Source: Phycicoccus jejuensis
Lineage (GTDB): Bacteria; Actinomycetota; Actinomycetes; Actinomycetales; Dermatophilaceae
Reading direction: 5' to 3'
DNA length: 64,000 nucleotides
Assembly (NCBI RefSeq): GCF_000720925.1
Contig: NZ_JOEE01000008.1
Coordinates: forward strand, 124,001-188,000
The notes below the pieces were generated by a model. That model searched no databases. It had not been told where the DNA came from and saw only the letters and a list, made by a program, of their open reading frames with translations. A program made the translations under genes and the position numbers. Of this stretch, positions 59,113-64,000 are shown one piece after another; within the stretch, counting starts at the first letter, position 1, and every line of letters starts with the position of its first letter.

Positions 59113-61098
59113 ATGGCTGCCCAGATCACCGTCCACGTCGCCGGGAGCGAGCGATCGGTGGCCGAGGGCACGACCTACGGCGACCTCTTCGACGGCGACC
59201 GCACCGTGCTCGTCGCCCGCGTCGACGGAGAGCTGCGCGACCTCCACCTCGCCGCCGCCGACGGCGAGGCTGTCGAGCCCGTGACCGCCGCCGAGCAGGA
59301 CGGCCTCGACGTCCTGCGGCACAGCGCCGCCCACGTGCTCGCGCAGGCCGTGCAGGAGGTCCACCCGTCCGCGAAGCTCGGCATCGGCCCGCCGGTCCGC
59401 GACGGCTTCTACTACGACTTCGACGTCGAGACCCCGTTCACCCCGGAGGACCTCAAGTCCCTCGAGAAGGTGATGCAGCGCATCGTCAACGAGGGCCAGA
59501 CCTTCCGCCGGCGCGAGGTGTCGGACGCCGACGCCGCCGTCGAGCTCGCCGACGAGCCGTACAAGATTGAGCTCATCGGCCTCAAGGGCGGGGCGGCCGA
59601 GGACGCCGCCGAGGGGGCGAGCGTGGAGGTCGGTGGCGCCCAGCTGACCATCTACGACAACGTCCGCCGCGACGGCACCGTCGCGTGGGGCGACCTGTGC
59701 CGCGGCCCGCACGTCCCCTCCACCAAGGTCCTCGGCAACGCCTTCAAGCTGATGCGCAGCGCCGCCGCCTACTGGCGCGGCTCGGAGAAGAACCCCCAGC
59801 TGCAGCGCGTCTACGGCACCGCGTGGCCGACCAAGGACGAGCTCAAGGCCTACCTCGACCGGCTCGCCGAGGCCGAGAAGCGGGACCACCGCAAGCTCGG
59901 CGCCGAGCTCGACCTGTACTCCTTCCCCGACGAGATCGGGTCCGGGATGGTCGTCTTCCACCCGCGCGGCGGTGTCATCAAGCGCGAGATGGAGGACTAC
60001 GTCCGCCGGCGGCACATCGAGGAGGGCTTCCAGTACGTCGGGACCCCCCACATCAGCAAGGACGGCCTCTTCCACACCTCGGGCCACCTGCCGTACTACG
60101 CCGACACGATGTTCCCGCCGATGGAGCTCGAGCACGCCGAGTACCGCCTCAAGGCGATGAACTGCCCGATGCACAACCTCATCTTCCGCTCGCGCGGCCG
60201 CTCCTACCGCGAGCTGCCGATGCGCCTCTTCGAGTTCGGGTCGGTCTACCGCTACGAGAAGTCCGGCGTCGTCCACGGCCTGACCCGCGTGCGGGCGATG
60301 ACCCAGGACGACTCGCACTCCTACGTCACGCCCGAGCAGGCCCCGGCCGAGATCGAGCACCTGCTCAAGTTCGTGGTCGGCCTCCTGAAGGACTTCGGCC
60401 TCGACGACTACTACTTCGAGCTCTCGACCCGCGCGACCGAGGGTGACAAGAAGGACAAGTTCATCGGCTCCGACGAGCAGTGGGAGGTGGCGACCGAGGT
60501 CCTGCGCTCCACCGCCTCGACCTTCGGCGTCGAGCTCGTCGACGACCCGGGCGGCGCCGCGTTCTACGGCCCGAAGATCTCGGTCCAGGCACGCGACGCC
60601 ATCGGCCGGACCTGGCAGATGTCGACCATCCAGTACGACTTCAACCAGCCGCACCGCTTCGGCCTGGAGTACCAGGCCGCCGACGGCTCGCGCCAGGAGC
60701 CGGTGATGATCCACTCGGCGAAGTTCGGCTCCATCGAGCGCTTCATCGGGGTGCTCGTCGAGCACTACGCCGGCGCCTTCCCCGTCTGGCTCTCGCCGGT
60801 CCAGGTGCTCGGCGTGCCGGTGGCCGAGGAGTTCGTGCCGTACCTGCGCGAGGTCGGGGCGAAGCTCGCGGAGCACGGCGTCCGCTTCGAGGTCGACGAG
60901 TCCGACGACCGCTTCCCGAAGAAGATCCGCACCGCGAGCAAGTCCAAGGTGCCCTACGTCCTCATCGCCGGCGGCGAGGACCGGGACGCCGGCGCGGTGT
61001 CCTTCCGCTACCGCGACGGGTCGCAGAAGAACGGGGTGCCGGTCGACGACGCCGTGGCCGAGGTGCTCGAGGCCATCCGCACGAAGGCGCAGGTCTGA
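59113..61098 (+). CDS. thrS: Threonine--tRNA ligase
   Basis: 661 aa class II synthetase. TGS domain ([20 protein letters not shown]), editing domain with [14 protein letters not shown] (HxxxH zinc/editing motif), catalytic core with motif 2 [13 protein letters not shown], the zinc Cys in [10 protein letters not shown] and motif 3 region [11 protein letters not shown], then the anticodon-binding domain. ATG at 59113 with GAGGAG upstream matches the usual N-terminus; the GTG at 59068, 6 nt after TAGCAT, would add 15 residues in a leaderless mode. It charges tRNA-Thr in the cytoplasm. Confidence 0.97.
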   Translation: MAAQITVHVAGSERSVAEGTTYGDLFDGDRTVLVARVDGELRDLHLAAADGEAVEPVTAAEQDGLDVLRHSAAHVLAQAVQEVHPSAKLGIGPPVRDGFYYDFDVETPFTPEDLKSLEKVMQRIVNEGQTFRRREVSDADAAVELADEPYKIELIGLKGGAAEDAAEGASVEVGGAQLTIYDNVRRDGTVAWGDLCRGPHVPSTKVLGNAFKLMRSAAAYWRGSEKNPQLQRVYGTAWPTKDELKAYLDRLAEAEKRDHRKLGAELDLYSFPDEIGSGMVVFHPRGGVIKREMEDYVRRRHIEEGFQYVGTPHISKDGLFHTSGHLPYYADTMFPPMELEHAEYRLKAMNCPMHNLIFRSRGRSYRELPMRLFEFGSVYRYEKSGVVHGLTRVRAMTQDDSHSYVTPEQAPAEIEHLLKFVVGLLKDFGLDDYYFELSTRATEGDKKDKFIGSDEQWEVATEVLRSTASTFGVELVDDPGGAAFYGPKISVQARDAIGRTWQMSTIQYDFNQPHRFGLEYQAADGSRQEPVMIHSAKFGSIERFIGVLVEHYAGAFPVWLSPVQVLGVPVAEEFVPYLREVGAKLAEHGVRFEVDESDDRFPKKIRTASKSKVPYVLIAGGEDRDAGAVSFRYRDGSQKNGVPVDDAVAEVLEAIRTKAQV

Positions 61099-61357
61099 CC
61101 ACCCGTCACGTCCGTCACACGACACGCCGACGACACGCCGCCGGCCTCACAGGTCTGACATTTCTCGTCGGAAACGCTTGCGGCGCAGGCTGACCGAGGA
61201 GCAAGATCAGACCACTCCACACTTCGGTGGCGGAGGGAACGGACCGGACGAAGGACACCAGGCCCCGCGGCCTCGCCGCGAGGAGCCACCGGGTGATGAC
61301 GGTGGTGGTGACCGGGGAGCCGGACCGCGAGACGCGGAGCATCACGACGCGTCACCC
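61099..61357. other. Intergenic stretch after thrS
   Basis: 259 bp with no gene I can support. Short overlapping ORFs on both strands look like noise. No promoter motif is convincing. Confidence 0.4.
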
Positions 61358-61394
61358 GAGGCCCCGGAACCACTCATACTGGTTCCGGGGCCTC
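61358..61394. terminator. Perfect 15-bp hairpin between thrS and the GNAT gene
   Basis: The 15-nt arm at 61358-61372 (GAGGCCCCGGAACCA) pairs without mismatch with 61380-61394 around the loop CTCATAC. It lies 260 nt beyond the thrS stop and 47 nt before the next start. No U-tract. Probably a terminator for read-through from thrS. Confidence 0.7.
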
Positions 61395-61441
61395 ACCCAT
61401 TCCACCTCCTACCAGGGCGCCGGATGGGCCATGCTGGGCAC

Positions 61442-61915
61442 GTGGAGACGACGAGGGACGTGCGGGTGCGCGAGGCGCTGCCCACCGACGCGTTCTCGGT
61501 CGCGGCGCTGCACATCCAGGACGAGCGGGAGCAGGGGTACGCGCTGCAGCCGGGCTTCCTCGACTCCTTCGCCGACGCCTGGCTGGCCGACCGCGCCCGC
61601 CGCACCTGGCTCGCGGAGGACGGCAGCGGCCGGCCGCTCGGGCTCGTGCACGGCACCCGGGTCCAGAAGCTGCCGAGCGCCCGCCGCCCGGCGGACGCCT
61701 GGTTCCACGTCAGCCTGCTCTTCGTCACGCCGGACGCGCGCGGCGCCGGGGTGGGAGAACGCCTGCTGCGCACCCTCGTCGCGTGGGCCGTGACCGACCG
61801 CGTGACCCGCATCCAGCTCAACGCCGTGCCGGAGGCGCGCGGGCTCTACGAGCGGGTCGGGTTCGGCGCCCCGTCCGAGCGCCTCATGGAGCTGAGGCTC
61901 GACCGCCCGACCTAG
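61442..61915 (+). CDS. GNAT-family N-acetyltransferase
   Basis: 157 aa from the GTG at 61442; an in-frame ATG at 61424 is possible. RVREALPTDAFSVAALHIQD opens the fold and WFHVSLLFVTPDARGAGVGE with RLLRTLVAWA forms the acetyl-CoA site, ending LNAVPEARGLYERVGFGAPS. Substrate unknown. Followed 9 nt later by an SDR gene. Confidence 0.85.
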   Translation: METTRDVRVREALPTDAFSVAALHIQDEREQGYALQPGFLDSFADAWLADRARRTWLAEDGSGRPLGLVHGTRVQKLPSARRPADAWFHVSLLFVTPDARGAGVGERLLRTLVAWAVTDRVTRIQLNAVPEARGLYERVGFGAPSERLMELRLDRPT

Positions 61916-61924
61916 GGTGGGCGG

Positions 61925-62740
61925 ATGCAGCCCACCACCTCCCGCGGAGTCCTCGTCACCGGCGCGTCCCGAGGGGTGGGAGCCGCCGTCGCCCGGGCCT
62001 TCGCCGAGCGCGGCGACCGCGTCGTCGTCCACCACCGCGGGCCCGGCAGCGCCGACCGGGCGGACGAGGTGCTGGGCTCGCTGGCCGGGGAGGGGCACGT
62101 GCGCCTGGCGGCCGACCTCGCCGACCCGGCCGCCGTCGAGGCCGTCGCCGCGGACGCCGTGGTGGCGCTCGGGCGCGTCGACGTGCTCGTCAACAACGCG
62201 GCGATGATCGCGGAGCCCGGCTCGTCGGCGAGCCGCCGCGGCGACCACCCGCTCGACGCGACGTCGTACGAGGACTGGGTCGCGGTGTGGCAGCGCACGA
62301 TCGCGACGAACCTCCTCGGCCCGGCGAACCTCACGTGGTGCGTCGCCCGGCACATGCTCGAGGTCGCCCCGGCCGACGGCGTCCCGGTCGGCCGCGTCGT
62401 CAACGTCGGCTCCCGCGGCGCGTACCGCGGCGAGCCCGACATCCCCGCGTACGGTGCGTCCAAGGCGGGCCTGCACTCCTTCGGCCAGTCGATGGCGCAG
62501 CACCTCGGCCGGCACGGCATCGCCGTCACGAGCATCGCCCCGGGTTTCATCGCGACCGAGATGGCCGGCTACGCGATGGCCGACCCGGCCGCCGCCGAGG
62601 CCACCCGCGCCCAGAGCCCCTTCCACCGGGTCGCGCAGCCGGAGGAGGTGGCGGCGGCGGTCGTCGCCCTCGCCGAGCCGGCGGCCGAGTGGGCCTCGGG
62701 CGCCGTGCTCGACTTCAACGGGGCGTCGTACCTGCGCTGA
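61925..62740 (+). CDS. SDR oxidoreductase (FabG-like)
   Basis: 271 aa. NAD(P) motif TGASRGVGAAVA, NNAAMIAEP, Ser in NVGSRGAYRG, YGASK, and the lid APGFIATEMAGYA. Ketone/alcohol oxidoreductase with unknown substrate. TAGGGT (61913-61918) lies 6 nt before the ATG, suggesting its own leaderless transcript even though the GNAT gene ends 9 nt upstream; the box overlaps that stop codon. Confidence 0.88.
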   Translation: MQPTTSRGVLVTGASRGVGAAVARAFAERGDRVVVHHRGPGSADRADEVLGSLAGEGHVRLAADLADPAAVEAVAADAVVALGRVDVLVNNAAMIAEPGSSASRRGDHPLDATSYEDWVAVWQRTIATNLLGPANLTWCVARHMLEVAPADGVPVGRVVNVGSRGAYRGEPDIPAYGASKAGLHSFGQSMAQHLGRHGIAVTSIAPGFIATEMAGYAMADPAAAEATRAQSPFHRVAQPEEVAAAVVALAEPAAEWASGAVLDFNGASYLR

Positions 62741-62773
62741 GCCCGCCGGGGCGACGCACCTAGGATCGGGGGC

Positions 62774-63313
62774 ATGGCCGACCTCGAGAGCACCGCCGAC
62801 TTCGCTGGTGAGCCGGACGGCTTCGAGCGGCTGTGGACCCCGCACCGGATGGTCTACATCCAGGGGGACCGCCCCGACCCCGACGCCGGCCACGGCTGCC
62901 CCTTCTGCGCGGCCCCGGGCAAGAGCGACGAGGAGGGGCTCGTCGTCCACCGCGGCGAGCACTGCTACGTCGTGATGAACCTCTTCCCGTACAACCCCGG
63001 CCACGTCCTCGTCTGCCCCTACCGGCACGTCCCGCTCTACGTCGACCTCACCGACGAGGAGACGGCCGAGTTCACCCTGCTGACCAAGCAGGCCGTCCGT
63101 GCGCTCGAGGCGGCGTCGGCGCCGATGGGCTTCAACCTCGGGATGAACCAGGGCGCGGTCGCCGGGGCCGGCGTCGCGGCCCACCTGCACCAGCACGTCG
63201 TGCCGCGCTGGGGCGGCGACAGCAACTTCCTGCCGATCGTCGCGCGCACCAAGGCCGTGCCGATGCTGCTGGAGGACGTGCGCGCCCGGCTCGCCGCGCA
63301 CTGGCCCGCCTGA
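62774..63313 (+). CDS. HIT-family hydrolase
   Basis: 179 aa. Histidine triad in VAAHLHQHVVPRW, zinc-site Cys in HGCPFCAAP and PYNPGHVLVCPYRH. Closest to the actinobacterial AP4A phosphorylase/hydrolase type often found next to thrS. It acts on dinucleoside polyphosphates or nucleoside phosphoramidates. TAGGAT ends 7 nt before the ATG. Confidence 0.9.
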   Translation: MADLESTADFAGEPDGFERLWTPHRMVYIQGDRPDPDAGHGCPFCAAPGKSDEEGLVVHRGEHCYVVMNLFPYNPGHVLVCPYRHVPLYVDLTDEETAEFTLLTKQAVRALEAASAPMGFNLGMNQGAVAGAGVAAHLHQHVVPRWGGDSNFLPIVARTKAVPMLLEDVRARLAAHWPA

Positions 63314-63320
63314 GGCACCG

Positions 63321-64000
63321 TCAGGCGGAGTCGGCCGTGGCCCTCAGGTGCTCACGGGCCAGGCGGTCCGGCAGCACCTCGTAGCCGCGCGGCTCGCGCC
63401 GGAAGGTCCCCGTGCCGTGCGCGAGCGAGCGCAGGGCCACGGCGTAGTCGAGCAGCTCCAGGCGCGGCACCGCCGCCGTGAGCACCGAGCGGCCGGTGTC
63501 GCCCTCGGCCGGCTCGGAGCCGATGATCTGCCCGCGTCGGGTGCTGACGTCGGTCATCACCGCCCCGAGGTGCTCGTCGTCGACCTCGACCGTCACGGTG
63601 TCGATCGGCTCGAGCAGGCACAGCGACTGCGGGGAGGCGAGCTCGCGCAGCGCGAGCCCGGCCGCGGTCTGGAAGGCCATGTCGGAGGAGTCGACGCTGT
63701 GCGCCTTGCCGTCGGTCAGGGTGACGCGGACGTCGGTGACCGGCCACCCGGCGAGCAGGCCCTTGGCCAGCTGCGCGTGCACGCCCTTCTCGACGCTGCC
63801 GATGAACTGCCGCGGGACGGCGCCGCCGACGACGACCTCGGCGAACTCGACGCCGGAGCCGCGGGGGAGCGGCTCGAGGGTGAGGTGGCAGACCGCGTAC
63901 TGCCCGTGGCCGCCGGACTGCTTGACGTGCCGGCCCTGCGCCTGCGACCGGGTCACCGCGGTCTCCTTGAGCGCCACGGCCACCGGCTCCTGCTCGACCC
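63321..64000 (-). CDS. EF-G-like translational GTPase, C-terminal part (5' end outside window)
   Basis: The visible 225 residues cover domain IV (KQSGGHGQYAVCHLTLEPLP, GGAVPRQFIGSVEKGV, TDGKAHSVDSSDMAFQTAAG) and domain V (LLEPIDTVTVEVDDEHLGAV, MTDVSTRRGQIIGSEP). The sequence diverges from canonical FusA and resembles the second EF-G paralogue (EF-G2, FusA2) of actinobacteria. The frame is open to base 64000. The function of EF-G2 is not settled; it lacks normal translocase activity in mycobacteria. Confidence 0.88.
   Translation of the reverse strand, partial: VEQEPVAVALKETAVTRSQAQGRHVKQSGGHGQYAVCHLTLEPLPRGSGVEFAEVVVGGAVPRQFIGSVEKGVHAQLAKGLLAGWPVTDVRVTLTDGKAHSVDSSDMAFQTAAGLALRELASPQSLCLLEPIDTVTVEVDDEHLGAVMTDVSTRRGQIIGSEPAEGDTGRSVLTAAVPRLELLDYAVALRSLAHGTGTFRREPRGYEVLPDRLAREHLRATADSA

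Noticed and set aside
57865..61125. 1086-aa minus-strand ORF
   Set aside because: Runs antisense through thrS and the GPP34 gene; both have clear families on the plus strand.

Overview
The window comes from a very GC-rich actinobacterium. Supporting signs are the strong GC bias at third codon positions, a DUF222/HNH (13E12-type) protein, a DUF3618 protein, a TIGR02611 (PGPGW) protein, GTP-dependent PEP carboxykinase, a FabG4/FadA2/HtdX-like set and a 10-methyl fatty acid cassette. A Micrococcales (Intrasporangiaceae-like) host is my best guess. It rests on gene content only and is an inference. No rRNA, CRISPR array, replication origin or complete prophage is visible.

Region by region. (1) 1-5952 is a selenocysteine locus: a formate dehydrogenase alpha gene with an in-frame UGA and a SECIS hairpin on the minus strand, and divergently tRNA-Sec (selC), selA and selB. 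(2) 5906-22180 is rich in stress-type genes: short-chain dehydrogenases, a hemerythrin protein, an internally deleted SigB/SigF-like sigma factor, an ABC importer without its ATPase, two DUF4383 paralogues, a YqjD/holin/DUF3618 set, a large-subunit catalase, a hybrid histidine kinase ending in REC-ANTAR, and a metallo-hydrolase. Eight transcription units here share a GNNT-N15-GGGTA(C/G/T) promoter with exactly 15 bp spacing, which matches the SigB/SigF group. (3) About 22520-25540 is a lower-GC island: monooxygenase, GlxA/AraC regulator, SnoaL-like protein plus MarR with a palindromic operator, and a decayed IS481 element. It replaces the start of an ANTAR gene on one side and the end of an acyltransferase gene on the other. 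(4) 26307-31918 holds cinA and a sulfate importer operon (sbp-cysT-cysW-cysA) whose last gene is an Rrf2 regulator; all five cistrons overlap by 4 nt. (5) 32051-36863 holds a MASE1-PAS-GGDEF-EAL protein coupled to a processive glycosyltransferase and a small membrane protein, probably a c-di-GMP-linked exopolysaccharide unit. (6) 36853-42889 has an esterase-like hydrolase, PlsC, PEPCK, PabB/PabC and TIGR02611. (7) 42967-50370 is lipid-centred: tRNA-Val, MOSC-like protein, FAD oxidoreductase plus fatty acid methyltransferase (10-methyl branched chain synthesis), then TetR divergent from fadA2-fabG4-htdX. (8) 50415-64000 holds an aromatic acid exporter, S9 peptidase, HNH protein, two phosphotransferases, GNAT proteins, GPP34, thrS, SDR, HIT and the 3' part of an EF-G-like GTPase.

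How the genes work together. The Sec genes exist to decode the UGA of the adjacent formate dehydrogenase. The stress block looks like one regulon built on a shared alternative promoter. The sulfate operon carries its own likely repressor. The c-di-GMP enzyme is translated with the polysaccharide synthase it probably serves. A second promoter habit runs through the rest of the window: a TAnnnT -10 box 6-8 nt before a start codon, which implies leaderless mRNAs.
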